Assembly (NCBI GenBank): GCA_026168455.1
Contig: CM047426.1
Coordinates: 41,029,313 to 41,093,312, forward strand
Origin: Theocolax elegans
Taxonomy: Eukaryota; Arthropoda; Insecta; Hymenoptera; Cerocephalidae
Direction: 5' to 3'
Length of the DNA stretch: 64,000 nucleotides
How positions within the stretch are numbered: position 1 is the first letter of the stretch; every line of letters starts with the position of its first letter. Positions 22,791 to 34,204 of this stretch are shown one piece after another. The position numbers and the translations under genes were made by a program. The notes under the pieces were generated by a model. That model ran no database searches and was not told the origin of the DNA. It worked only from the letters and a program-made list of their open reading frames with translations.

Positions 22791-23230
22791 AATAAACGGA
22801 AAATATAATCAATACAATTTTTGACGCGACATTTAAATTTCTAAAATGGCTTTGGCGTCGTTTTTAACCTTTAGAGAACCGGAAAACCATTATAAGGGCT
22901 CAAAATAAAAATTTCTCAACTTTATTAAATGCCATAAATTGAGGAGTTTTAGAGGTCGCTGATTACAAATCTGAAGTCGATTTTTGAATAAATTAACAGA
23001 TTTGTCCCAAATTTGGTATACGGGGGTTTGGGGGTCGCTGATTACGAATCTGCAGTCGGCTTTTGAAAATTCTTAAACACAAAATGGTGTATCCAAAATG
23101 ACAGGCGAGATTTTTGAAAAAATTAATAGATTCAAGGAAATTTGGTAAGGGAGGTTTTGTCGGTTGCAGAAGACGAATCTGAAGTCAGGTTTTGGAATGC
23201 ATAGATCTAAGATAAAAGATAGAGAGTATG
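22791..23230. repeat. Diverged tandem repeat with GGTCGCTGATTACGAATCTG core
   Basis: Three diverged copies of GGTCGCTGATTAC(A/G)AATCTG(A/C)AGTC occur at about 22954, 23032 and 23158, each followed by a TTTTGAA-type stretch. It looks like a fragment of a dispersed or satellite-like repeat. Confidence 0.5.
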
Positions 23231-23486
23231 TAGTTTTTTTTTGTTTTTTTTATTATTTTTGTTCGTTTTTTGTTTTTCTTGTTTTTGTTTGTTGATTTTT
23301 CGAATTTATTCTGTTTTTTTTGTTTCTTTATGTTTATTTTGTTATAATTGTTTTTGTTTTTTTGTTTTATTATGTCTTAGAATATTTTATAAATATTTTT
23401 TTATTTTAGTTACTCTATTTCATTCTCTGTAAGATTACGTTCGAATATTCTCTGGTATGTTTTATTATTTCTATGGTGAAGTATAC
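23231..23486. other. T-rich low-complexity stretch
   Basis: Long runs of T with TTTTTG/TTTTTC words; the open frame across it translates to low-complexity Phe and Leu and is not a gene. Confidence 0.6.
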
Positions 23487-24157
23487 TTACAAGGGAAGTA
23501 CTTAACCTACGGGAAACGGATCTTATCCTAACTTTGGTATGTCTTTTATAATATAAAAATGTGAAGAAAGCCAAGTTATTTCTTGCCAATGGCCACTTTT
23601 ACGAAAGTTATTCGACATCTAAAGATATTATCAGTAAAAATTGATTCCAATTTGATCGCCTATAACTCGGAATCAAATAAAGATAAGCTCTCAAACCAAA
23701 AACCAAAAGAAAGTTGAGTTCAAGTAGATATGGTTTGTAAAAAAAAGCTCAAATTGTTTAACTTGAAGCAAAGTTATGAAGAAAATAAGAAATGAAAGAT
23801 TATTAGGCCAAAAGAAACAATAAATATTTCACATTAAATTTTGGTTGAAATTTCTTTAATTTCTTATTTTCTTCTACTTCAAGTTAAGCAATTTGAGCTT
23901 TTTTTTCAAACCATATCTACTTGAACTCAAATTTCTTCTGCTTTTTGGTTTGAGTGCTTATCTTTATTTATTTTCGAGTTATAAACGATCTAATTGGACG
24001 TAATTTTTGCTAATATTATTATTAGATATCGAATAACTCCCGTAAAAGTGACCATTGGCAAGAGATAACTTTGCTTTCTTCACATTTTTATATTATAAAA
24101 GACATACCAAAGTTGGGATAAAATTCGTTTCCTGGAGGTCAAGTACTCCCCTTGTTA
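23487..24157. mobile_element. Harbinger-like MITE, copy 2
   Basis: A 665-bp element (23490-24154) flanked by TTA (23487-23489, 24155-24157), with the same CAAGGGAAGTAC ends and interior as the copy at 20786-21443. It is inserted at the very end of the piggyBac C-terminal domain. Confidence 0.8.
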
Positions 24158-24924
24158 GTGTGGTAAGTTTCAAAACAAGGAGTTATACATGGAGCACTTA
24201 AACATGTCTTACATTCATAAGCTGAACGTCGACGAATAGTAGACATCGAGCACAATGCGCAACGACGACACACATTTTTGATTCATCAATTTTTTTTTGA
24301 AAACTGACGTCCTCGTAACCTTAGATTGTTGATCAATCCTCAATAATGCCTCGAAAATCTGGAAACGAAATGTCTTTCCCTGTTTAGTTTCAATGAAATA
24401 TGAGCATTTGACAACATCAAATCAAGTATGTGAAAGGATAATGCCCTGTACCATCTCATTGTCTTTCTCACGGACTCAATCAAGGATAATTGTCTATCGA
24501 CATTGTCAACACCCCCCATATTTTTGTTATATTCATGCACGCAAGTTGGTTTGATTATATCTTCTTTCGTTTTGAAGTTTTTTTTTCTGTCAAACAATAT
24601 CCAATTTCATGAACAGTAGTAATCATAAAAACTTCCTTCTTATCCATCCATCTAATTACTAATCAAGTACAATTGTGTGCTACCTCAATATCTCTCCTGC
24701 TTAGTTTCGCTTTGATCTGTGGCATTCTTTTTCGATTTTTCTTAACATTTACGCCCACTCCTGCATCTTGATCATGCAAAAACTTAGCAAGAATTGGTGG
24801 GGTATACCAGTTATCTATAAATAAAACATGACCTTTGAAAAAATAAGGTCTCATCAAAGTAACAACAACATCTCCTAAAACTCCAAGAGAATATACTTCG
24901 TAATCTGTGTCAGAGCCAGAGTAC

Positions 24925-25507
24925 ATAATTGTTAAGTTTATTCATATAGTATATTTTGTAACAAGTGCGGAAAATGCGATTTCCCGCACTTGTGTGACTG
25001 CCGGGTACGAGTAGCCAGCTACTCGAGTGACCGCGCAATCACACGAGTGAGGGAATCGTCCACACGAGTTACAAACGATATTGTTTGCAATAGTATGCGG
25101 AAAATTGTCGTTTTCCGCATTAGTTTTACTGTATTGAAAAAAGGCATTTCCGCATTAAGACTAATGCGGAAAACGACAATTTTCCGCATACTATTGCAAA
25201 AAAAGTTAAATGTTAATGTAAGAAACTTTATGTTGATAATAAGTGTATGAATTGCATTGTGGGAGCTTGCTTCCTATGTCAACGGCGGCGGACCCTTACT
25301 TGACGTAGCAGCTGCTTGCAGGGGAGAGAAACAGGCGTTGAATACTCAGGCTCGGTCTGTAAGCTGGTTCTTAGGAAGATAGTCTTCTTCTGAGATTGAA
25401 GGCGTACTGAATCAACGAGGTAGTGGAGAGGCGCGCGCGTACCTAGCTTATGCACCAAACCTCGTAGGAGCGGGAATCTCGCTCTCACATCAAATTCGTA
25501 CAATAAT
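24925..25507. mobile_element. Solo LTR (573 bp) in the piggyBac gene
   Basis: The insertion (24930-25502) begins TGTTAAG and ends GTACA, with a 5-bp target duplication ATAAT on both sides (24925-24929, 25503-25507). TG...CA ends and a 5-bp duplication are the signature of an LTR. The piggyBac motif continues across the insertion (GFI | MYSGSDT). No internal retroviral-type coding sequence remains, so it is a solo LTR formed by recombination. It contains a perfect 41-bp inverted repeat. Confidence 0.75.
25084..25200. repeat. Perfect 41-bp inverted repeat in the solo LTR
   Basis: Positions 25084-25124 and 25160-25200 are exact reverse complements, separated by 35 bp. Each arm has an inner palindrome of GCGGAAAA and TTTTCCGC. 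A related hairpin (ACAAGTGCGG... CCCGCACTTGT) lies at 24961-24993. Confidence 0.85.
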
Positions 25508-26250
25508 AAAACCGAGTATGAATCCTGTTTTACAATCCACTAATTCGAAATTCTTTATCCCAAAGCGATTTCTTTTCAAAGGTGAGTATTGCTTAAATCG
25601 CGATCTTCCTTTCCACAACAAAAGACTTTTATCAATACAGAAATTTTTTCCTGGATTTATACTTCTAGAAAACTTGTTTTGCAGGTGATCGATTACTGGC
25701 TTAACTTTTTTCAAAGAATGATTACTAATGTCTCCATTATTAGAAAAGTGGAGAGATCTCAAAATATGGAGATATCTAGTTCTGCTCATGACATATCCAA
25801 ATACTGGAGTTGACAATGTAAAGTCCAATAATTTTTTATATCACCTTTCCGAAAATGCCCCATATTTATTGAAAGTCCAATAAATTTACGTTTCATTTTG
25901 CGTTAGAAATGTCCATTCTCTCATATGGTGATACTGTGGGAGTGGATTTTGTTCTCTATAGAGATTGGTTTAATCAATTATAGTATTAATCAAAGGAGAA
26001 TCAAATAAGTACTCAAATAATCACATGGATTCGAACTATAAGAAATATTTCCGCGAATATTAGCTTGTCCAAAAAGGTCTTTTATAGAGACATCTTTACA
26101 GAGTCATCTCTGTTCGTATATATAATCTTTCCTATTTTCATCATTATAAGAAGCACCACCTATATCTATTCCAACTTCTTCATCAGGCTCAGACTCGCCA
26201 CTACTCCAAGCTTCTCAAAAACTCATCATTACAGCGAGAAATTAAATTTT

Positions 26251-26805
26251 TTTAGTAAGTTCAAGTGAAATAATTTTTTTAATAATACAATGTACAAAAT
26301 CAGTGAGAAACTAACTCGAAGGCGCTACGGATAATTAGTACTCCCAAAACTGCTTTGAATAAAAGTTCTCTGTTGAGAACCTTCTTGGTTGTATAGAAGG
26401 TTACAAAAATGAGGGACCGCTTGCAAGTGCCTGCACCATACGACATCTAGTGGTCAAGCGGGAGATATTTGTCAAAAAAAAAAAAATAATAATAATGAAG
26501 GTAAACGCCTAACAAAAAGTTCGTACTTTTCGTGACCCTTTATTATAAATGTTCCATTTTCACTTGTGATTTGAGAAATTAAAATTTTTTTCATATTTTT
26601 TGAGGTTAGAAAAAAATAGTGACGTGATGGCCCAATTTTAACCTCAGATTCGTGATCACCGTACAAAAATACATCGGATATCATATATGGCATGTCTGGT
26701 TTAGATAACTTTTTTTTGTATTGGTGTTATGAGTTTTTCTGCTTGTGAAATAAAATTTCTATCCGCCATTTTGAATGTCGAAAAGCAGATAATTGTACTA
26801 TAGGG
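26251..26805. other. AT-rich non-coding interval
   Basis: No gene or repeat was recognised, apart from a short A run at about 26477. Confidence 0.35.
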
Positions 26806-27024
26806 ATTTTATAACGGGTACGGATTTTCGAGTGTCAGCGCAGGTAGGTCCCTGAATTATCGGCGACGATCGTAGATAGGACCAAGTCGACTAGCCGAGA
26901 TAATTGCGAATGGTAGCGCAATGGTGAGGCTTCTGCCTCGCGCTCCCGGGATCGTGGGTTCGCGCCCTGAAATCTTCGTTGATTTTTTTATTTCTCATAT
27001 TAAATCCGTACCCCGTTAAAATTT
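26806..27024 (+). mobile_element. Short TIR element with a tRNA-like core
   Basis: Inverted ends (TAACGGGTACGGATTT and its complement, one indel) enclose about 170 bp. Inside, positions 26895-26975 resemble a tRNA: a box A-like TGGTAGCGCAATGG (26911-26924) and a box B-like GGGTTCGCGCCC (26956-26967). The acceptor stem does not pair, so it is not an intact tRNA gene. It may be a tRNA-derived SINE or a tRNA-carrying MITE. Confidence 0.5.
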
Positions 27025-27331
27025 ATATTGAACTATGTGACAGATATTTTTTTAAAATATTATTAGTCTAATGCAGGTCGTAAAATTAAATTTTTTCGAA
27101 TTTAAAAAAATTAACACACGCATTATCGTTCCGGGCCGAAGAACCATTGTAATGAACCACTTCAAAGTCAATCAATGATATCAGATACCTTTTTCGACTA
27201 CTTTCTGATAGCGATCACAAATCTGAAATCCCGGTCTTCTAAACTTTATTTGTAACTTTCTAAAATAAGTTTTTTATAATCTTATTAGGAAATTATTCAA
27301 GTACTACTAATTCAAATGTAAAATATATTTC
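27025..27331. other. AT-rich non-coding interval
   Basis: No recognised feature. Confidence 0.35.
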
Positions 27332-27476
27332 TTGATCGACTGTGCGTGAAGTCGGTGCATGAAGTTGAAAAATCCATGTGTGAAGTGAATATTATTTCAT
27401 ACTATGCGTGAAGTAATAAGACGTTCGTGAAGTGAAATATCAGCTTCATGCACCGACATCACGCACGGTCGATCAA
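27332..27476. repeat. 145-bp foldback with 33-bp arms
   Basis: Arms 27332-27364 and 27444-27476 are reverse complements with two mismatches (TTGATCGACTGTGCGTGAAG at the left end). The loop holds further copies of a GTGTGAAGTGAA-type word. Confidence 0.7.
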
Positions 27477-28076
27477 AAAAAAGCGTATGCAACTCGTGTG
27501 TGATATATGAAAAATACACTTCACACACTTGTTGCATAATAAACTGAACCAGTCTATGAATATACATTAAGAGGATGCAATATGCAAATTGCAGAGACCT
27601 ATTTAGATGATTCTAAAAATTTTAACCTAATTATAATAAAAATATGAATGAAGAAAGATTCACAGATACTGTTTAAAACAAATAGAAAAGCGTGACAGAG
27701 ATATTTTAAAGAACTAATTAATTATTAAATAATTATACGTAAATAACCATTTTTGGTTGATAATATATATATCTATAAAACAATTATTCATGGCTGCCTA
27801 AAAATGTTGCTGATTTATCATAAAAAGACTTGAAAAAATACAAAGAATATCTTCAAAGGAAATACAATATCCTTACACAACCATTTGTTCGATAAATTGA
27901 ATTTCGATTTAATAAAAAAATAAATCATTTTTCTACTTTTTGTATCCCGTTAATTAAAGTTTTTTAAAGTTTTTTATTATTTTTTGTGTTATTTATTATT
28001 ACTCACAAATTTACAAATAAATAACTAAGTAGCATCAATAGAAGTGCTGAAATCATAATTGATTATTTTCAGTATG
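27477..28076. other. AT-rich non-coding interval
   Basis: No recognised gene or structured repeat. Confidence 0.35.
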
Positions 28077-31000
28077 TATATACTTCGCATCAAAATTATC
28101 GTAACAAGATTTTTCACGAAAATTGCCATTTTTTAAATGCTTGTAGCTCGGTAAATTTTCATCGTATTAAGATAATTTTTTTTGTTTCGTAGGGAATTAT
28201 GTGCACTTTGAGGAAAAAACATAATAGCTGCGAGATAATAACACATTGCTATGTCTTAACCAGGCCTACCAACTTCTTTTTTTTAAACAACGCAATAGAT
28301 TGCACGTTTACCTGGATTACCAAAAATTTTTTTTCAAAAAACAACAAATACCACCTTATAGTAGACTTTTCAATGAGTATTTAAAAAAAAAGTCAACCTT
28401 TATGACTTTTTTTGACCGAGTTATGCCATTTTAAAGATCTTCCTATGTTTTAGTCAAATACCGCCAACATCAGCATTATCCGATGCGTACCGCGAGGAGG
28501 TTGTTGGTCGGACTTACGCACCATTGTGGCCCTGAAAAGGGCCGATTGTGTGAATCGTTTCTTACATTAGGGACCCCGCGGCTCGTCACTTCCGCAGTAT
28601 TTTTTTACTCTAAACCCTATACGCCTGAGTCCTTTAATACCGTGTATTGCCACCTCGGTGACGAATTACCTCTGTTAAACGTTTTTGCATATTAATGCAT
28701 GCCATTATTGAATTTTGAGGTATCTCATGCCAAATTTGAATAAAAATTCTTTCAAGTACTTGGAGGTTAGCAGGACATCTCTCTAGGTTACGTAATCGCC
28801 TACCCATCATGTCCCATACATGCTCTATGGGATTAAAATCGGGGCTATTAGCAGGATGAGACAATAACTCTACGTTGTTTACTTCCAAGTACGTACGAGT
28901 TATCTTTGCAGTATGAGGTCGTGCATTATCCTGCATCAAGATGAAATTACGGCCCCTTTGCCGACGCATTGGAACTACGTGAGGGCGTAAAATTTCGTTT
29001 ATGTAACGTCCCGCTGTTAGTCCGGGAGGTGGGATAATCACTAAGTTTGATCGATGGTTCATTGATATTCCACCCCATACCATAACGGATCCTCCACCAA
29101 ACGCTCGAGTTGGATCAACATGATTTGATGCAAAACGTTCTCGTTTACGACGCCAAATCCGGATCCTAGCATCGTTTCCGTAAAGACAAAATCGAGATTC
29201 ATCTGTAAAAAACACATGTCTCCACTCTGTAGGTGTCCAATGTCGATAATTACGGGCGTAATTTAAGCGAGCTCGTCGGTGAACTGCTTCTAAATTAGGC
29301 ATTCTAGCACGAATTCGTGATCTCAAACCTCTTTCGTGAAGGCGTCTCCTTATTGTGTGATCGCTAATTCGCTTGCCTGGTAAAGCATTATTCCCAATTT
29401 GTCGCGCAACTTGCCTTGGATTGCGTAGAGCCTTATTAACAATGTTGCGATCTTCTCGAATCGTAGTAATCCTATGTCGACCTTGGCCAGGCCTCAGGCG
29501 ATAAGAACCTGTTTCTTCATACCGACTAAAAACACGTGACACCGTTGTGCGATGAATTCCTATTCTTTTGGATATATCGCTTTGACTCAGTCCCGCTTCT
29601 AGCAGGGCAACAATTTGAGCAGATTGGATTTCAGTAAGCCGAGGCATTTTGATTAAGAATATGTTATTGTAATTTTTAGTTGCTGTGTACTCTCTATAGC
29701 AAAATTAATGCTGAATGAGCTTACGCCTTAACTTTTGACCAGTATCCCGGCGTAAATTTTTGCTTTATTTTTTAATTGATTTGTTGGTAGAATTGATAAT
29801 TTTACCGAAAGTATGGAGATGCATTGTTAAATGTACCGAAAATGTAGAGGTGTAATTTTAAATAAAGTTACACTTTTCATGGGTTAATTTAAAAAAAAAT
29901 AACGAATAGCAATGTGGTATCTTTGTTTATGAGGTTTTAAGATAGCTCTCGGGGCACGAATTTGTTTTAAATATAACCTGATAATTTAGTAGTAGTTGCT
30001 ATTAGGATTCATGCTATCCCGAAAGAACACATAATCCCTACAAAACAAAAAATATTATCTTAATACAATGAAAATTGATTAAATTACAAGCATTTGAAAC
30101 ATGGTCATTTTTCGAATGCTTATAATTCGATCAATTTTCATCGAATTGAGATAATTTTTTTTTGGTTTTGTAGGGGATTCAGACCGCGGGGTCCCTAATG
30201 TAAGAAACGGTTCACACTATCGGCCCTTTTCAGGGCTACAATCGTGCGTAAGTCCGATCAACAACCTCCTCGCGGTACGCATCGGATAATGCTGATGTTG
30301 GCGGTATTTGACTAAAACATAGGAAGATCTTTAAAATGGCATAACTCGGTCAAAAAAAGTCATAAAGGTTAACTTTTTTTTAAATACTCGTTGAAAAGTC
30401 TACTTTAAGGTGGTATTTGTTGTTTTTTGAAAAACAATTTTTGATAATCCAGGTAAACGTGCAATCTATTGCGTTGTTTAAGAAAAAGAAGTTGGTAGGT
30501 CTGATTAAGACATAGCAATGTGGCATTATCTCGCAGCTATTAGGCATTATTTTTTCCTCAAAGTGCACATAATTCCCTACAAAACAAAACAAATTATCTC
30601 AATACGATGAAAATTTACCGAGCTACAAGCATTTAAAATATGGCAATTTTTCTGTGAAAAATCTTGTTGCGATAATTTTGATGCGGAATGTATATGGGCG
30701 GTTGTCTGTGAAAACGAAGATGAAAAAAATGAATTTTGCTATAATTGTGTGAATATGTTTCAAAAGTGTCCAGTGGTTCTCCTGAATTTTTACAGATTTT
30801 TTCGGAGCCATTATTTTAAGTTACAGTGAGTCAAAGTTGACATTTTAGCACTGTTTTGCATTAGACATGATTATGCACATTTTCATGAATTTGTAGCTCA
30901 CAGGGAATGCATTTTTCAATATAAACATAAGTATGACTTTTTTTGTTTTGTAGGGGATTCAGACCGCGGGGTCCCTAATGTAAGAAACGGTTCACACAAT

Positions 31001-31620
31001 CGGCCCTTTTCAGGGCACAATGATGCGTAAGTCCGACCAACAAGACTTTTTTTTAAATACTCGTTGAAAAGTCTACTTTAAGGTGGTATTTGTTGTTTTT
31101 TGAAAAACAATTTTTGATAATCCAGGTAAACGTGCAATCTATTGCGTTGTTTAAGAAAAAGAAGTTGGTAGGTCTGATTAAGACATAGCAATGTGGCATT
31201 ATCTCGCAGCTATTAGGCATTATTTTTTCCTCAAAGTGCACATAATTCCCTACAAAACAAAACAAATTATCTCAATACGATGAAAATTTACCGAGCTACA
31301 AGCATTTAAAATATGGCAATTTTTCTGTGAAAAATCTTGTTGCGATAATTTTGATGCGGAATGTATATGGGCGGTTGTCTGTGAAAACGAAGATGAAAAA
31401 AATGAATTTTGCTATAATTGTGTGAATATGTTTCAAAAGTGTCCAGTGGTTCTCCTGAATTTTTACAGATTTTTTCGGAGCCATTATTTTAAGTTACAGT
31501 GAGTCAAAGTTGACATTTTAGCACTGTTTTGCATTAGACATGATTATGCACATTTTCATGAATTTGTAGCTCACAGGGAATGCATTTTTCAATATAAACA
31601 TAAGTATGACTTTTTTTGTA
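28077..31620. mobile_element. Composite of 500-bp inverted repeats around Tc1, with a tandem duplication
   Basis: The segment 28077-28578 recurs in inverted orientation at about 30183-30690, ending at GGGACCCCGCGG / CCGCGGGGTCCC. Between the arms lies the Tc1 gene (28634-29647) and a smaller hairpin (about 30033-30176) whose arms begin CCCTACAAAAC. To the right, 30372-30947 is repeated in the same orientation at 31045-31620, 673 bp away, with a shortened copy of the GACCGCGGGGTCC module between them. Open frames in the two tandem copies give identical translations, so the duplication is recent or an assembly artefact. Confidence 0.65.
28634..29647 (-). CDS. Tc1-family transposase, apparently intact (337 aa)
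   Basis: The frame is open from MPRLTEIQSAQIVALLEAGL to the stop, about the usual length for Tc1. The N-terminal half has two helix-turn-helix segments: one (ALLEAGLSQSDISKRIGIHR) and a second around the KRISDHTIRRRLHERGL part. The catalytic triad is in FTDESRF (D), QDNARPHTA (D) and NPIEHVWD (E), with 34 residues between the second D and E, so it is DD34E. MVWGGISM is the usual glycine-rich box. The 5' terminus on the minus strand near 29745 reads ACTGGTCAAAAGTTAAGG, like a Tc1 end, but I could not find a matching inverted end on the other side, so the element may be truncated. Confidence 0.9.
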   Translation of the reverse strand: MPRLTEIQSAQIVALLEAGLSQSDISKRIGIHRTTVSRVFSRYEETGSYRLRPGQGRHRITTIREDRNIVNKALRNPRQVARQIGNNALPGKRISDHTIRRRLHERGLRSRIRARMPNLEAVHRRARLNYARNYRHWTPTEWRHVFFTDESRFCLYGNDARIRIWRRKRERFASNHVDPTRAFGGGSVMVWGGISMNHRSNLVIIPPPGLTAGRYINEILRPHVVPMRRQRGRNFILMQDNARPHTAKITRTYLEVNNVELLSHPANSPDFNPIEHVWDMMGRRLRNLERCPANLQVLERIFIQIWHEIPQNSIMACINMQKRLTEVIRHRGGNTRY

Positions 31621-33169
31621 AAATTTTCCGAACTTTTCATTAAAAATACTTTTAAAGACATAAATGTATGCCGTCACACTCTTGTAAGCCATTTAAACCT
31701 TAAATAGTGAAAATCAGCAATTCTGCTCCGGACTCTGGTAACTTAATACTGTCTAAAAGATGTCTTTTTATAGTCAGAAACTGCCTAAAAATTTCCAGAG
31801 TGGGTCTAAATCATTAAGATCACTTATGGTCAAAATATCTGCGAAAAGTGCCCGAAATATTAATAGAAATGTATATTTGTTGCCTTATAACGATGAATCT
31901 ATTGGCATGATCATTGCAAAAAAAATTATGCATTTACCTTGGAGTGGTAGAAAAATATCTCCACTTGTTTCAGTATCCATCCTATCTCCTATAAGCTGCT
32001 AACAATACAAATATTATTATACAATTATAAGAAATTAATTTTTAAACATTTATAATGCTGGATTTTTAGTTTTACAACCTTTTCAAGAATTATAATACTA
32101 ATCTGAAGGATTATTATTGTGCAACACATTTTTCACCAAATCCTATTGTTTCCTCGTAAAGAAAGCATTGTAATAGTAAAAAAATTCTTTCTCTAAATTT
32201 ATTATATATTGATGTTTTTATAATCAGGGAATCGAAATATGTAATTTTTAAAAAATGTCTGTATGGACGTGTGTCTGTAAACATTTATTATCTTTGGATT
32301 TATTGAACTGGTTGCACTCTATTCTGGTCTAATCGACGTAATTTTCAAGTTCTCATTAGATATACTTGTGTAAATTTAAACCATTCCGTACTAAAAAAAA
32401 CTTGGGTGAAAATCACCTGAGAAATCACCAGGTGCCTTAGATGCCGAAAATAAGTGTCAAAATTTCTAAGTTTTATTGGAAAAAATTATTGGTAAATATA
32501 TTGCTTAAATATGAGATAAAATTACAATAAAAAATTCGCTGCAGTTGGAGAATAAATAAAGTTTGGTGGACCGCAAATTATCTACATCCATCGGAAAAAC
32601 CGTTTGAATATGAAATAAAATTACGTTTAAAAAATTACTTATATTTGGAGAATAAATGAATTTTGACTAGTAGCAAATTGTTTAAGTCCATCAGAAAAAA
32701 ATTTACATACAATAGGATTTGTATTATTTTTTAATCATAGTGAATTGATTCGTGTGGAAACTCATCTTGTAATTGTTGCAATGCTTTTACACGCAAAAGA
32801 TGTGTCCCGTATCTTTACAAATATCTAACCTGTAGAAAAAAATATAAAACCACAAAGTATCTATTTATGTAATTTGTACATTTATAAACAAATACTAAAA
32901 TTATACATTTGTAGCTTAAGGTTAATAAAATGATTTCATGACACTTTGCCGTAAAGTGAAAAAGAACGTGTCTGATAAATAGAGCAGTCCCAACTATAGG
33001 CAAATTTTTAAACATAATTTTTTTTCGTGTTCAAGTAATTGAGCACGATAAGAAAGAGAAAAAAGCAGATGTTTTAATAATACTTTTTTCCAATAAAAAT
33101 TAGAAATTTTTTCTCTTATTTCGGCACCTGAGATTTTGGTGTAAGCAATCACCTGATGAGCCATTATAT
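31621..33169. other. AT-rich interval with a weak inverted repeat
   Basis: A TTTCTAA.TTTTATTGGAAAAAA block at about 32463-32495 faces an inverted copy at about 33088-33115, both near a CACCTGA word, suggesting a decayed TIR element of about 0.75 kb. No coding sequence was recognised. Confidence 0.35.
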
Positions 33170-33440
33170 TTACGTCCCTTTTTGGTGACTTGGGTTTAGC
33201 GGCTTTGCAATCGTGGCAAAGCTTGTCAGAAACTTGCGATACCACGATGTCATACCCAGAAAGCGCCTCAGCTGCTTAAGATTTTTCGACGCCGGATACT
33301 CTATTATCCGGTCTATTATCCACCCAGGTACTTCACTTCCTCTCGACAAAAGACACTCTTTTCTTGGTTAATCGTGAAACCTGCTTCTTCGCGCTCAGCG
33401 ACTTGGATTCGTGCAAGACCAATCTCAGACAATTCTATAA
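33170..33440 (-). pseudogene. Gypsy reverse transcriptase fragment
   Basis: On the minus strand, AGFTINQEKSVFCREEVKYL (33326-33400) is followed after a frame break by LRRFLGMTSWYRKFLTSFA (about 33200-33275). These are the conserved segments between the RT and RNase H of Ty3/Gypsy pol (FLG...WYR). Nothing else of the element is clearly recognised nearby, although the AT-rich stretch to the right (33900-35400) could be related. Confidence 0.75.
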
Positions 33441-33471
33441 GTCCCCATGATAAGCTATAAGATGAAGCTAG

Positions 33472-33645
33472 CTACCTCAATATTAACGCATTGCGTTTAA
33501 ATTCGCACAAAGCTTTTGTCATAATTGCTGATATTTCCGTGAAACTGTAGGACGTCTCCGTTGAGTCCACGGCAGCTATTTTAGGTTTATTTTCCTTTTT
33601 TGCAATATGCTTGTAGGCCATTTCCAGTAAAATCGTGGTTGCCAT
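33472..33645 (-). other. Possible fragment of an AMP-dependent ligase
   Basis: A 57-codon frame starting with ATG on the minus strand reads MATTILLEMAYKHIAKKENK, then PKIAAVDSTETSYSFTEISA. This resembles the N-terminal region of 4-coumarate-CoA ligase/luciferase-like enzymes (pattern ...G.SYTY.EL...). The stretch abuts the Gypsy fragment. The similarity is by eye and weak; it may be chance. Confidence 0.25.
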
Positions 33646-34194
33646 TTTTCTTCGTGATTTCTGTACCTCGTGGGTGCTACTCCTGTTAATAACTCGGATA
33701 ACGAGGAGAGTAATTCAGCGTTTGACAAATTACCGCGCGCGCGACATTCTTTTACTCGAGTTAAGAAAAGTTCAATACTTTGTTTGCGCTCCCCTGCAAA
33801 TTGGACATTTCATTTGCGTACAATTTGTCCGACGGTGCTATATTAAAAGAATACCGCCGCCTTCGCTTATACGTCTCCTATAAACCCGTATTAATACTGA
33901 GCGGCTAATCGCGTAATGAGACTATTGTTTTAACGGTAATAAATCGTTATTATTTTATTTATTATTAAAAATAGCAAATCCTTTACAGCACATTCTTACT
34001 CACACTGGAATATTAAAATTCCAAAAATATATTTTGGCCGGATTTATTATATATTCAATAATAATGAAGCTACCAATAAAAAGAAAACAACATACAAATT
34101 GCAAGCAATTAATTTATAAATATAGTAAATTAAACAGTTTGCACACTTGCGCAGACACAGCGGTTTAACGATAAAATTCTATTTTCGCAATTAG
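33646..34194. other. Non-coding interval
   Basis: GC-richer to about 33910 and AT-rich afterwards. No gene or clear repeat was recognised. Confidence 0.3.
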
Positions 34195-34204
34195 AAAAAA
34201 AACA

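Larger units (their letters stand above)
24158..26250 (-). pseudogene. piggyBac-like transposase, broken
   Basis: Minus-strand coding blocks in order: an acidic N-terminus (about 26080-26230, EPDEEVGIDIGGASYNDENR), the catalytic core start (25508-25828; PGKNFCIDKSLLLWKGRSRF and KNFELVDCKTGFILGFI), the rest of the core (24663-24926; YSGSDTDYEV, GHVLFIDNWYTPPIL), 24340-24597 (EYNKNMGGVDNVDRQLS), and a Cys-rich C-terminal domain (about 24165-24300; KNVCRRCALCS...YECKTC). FIDNWY holds a catalytic Asp, and MGGVDNVDRQ the last acidic residues of the DDD triad. Several frameshifts and stops, plus a solo LTR at 24930-25502, separate the blocks. It would cut and paste piggyBac ends at TTAA sites. Confidence 0.85.

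Noticed and set aside
23241..23432. Phe/Leu-rich ORF
   Set aside because: It is a translated poly-T tract.
30380..31484. Pairs of small minus-strand ORFs
   Set aside because: They are identical because the DNA is tandemly duplicated; no protein feature or start context supports them.
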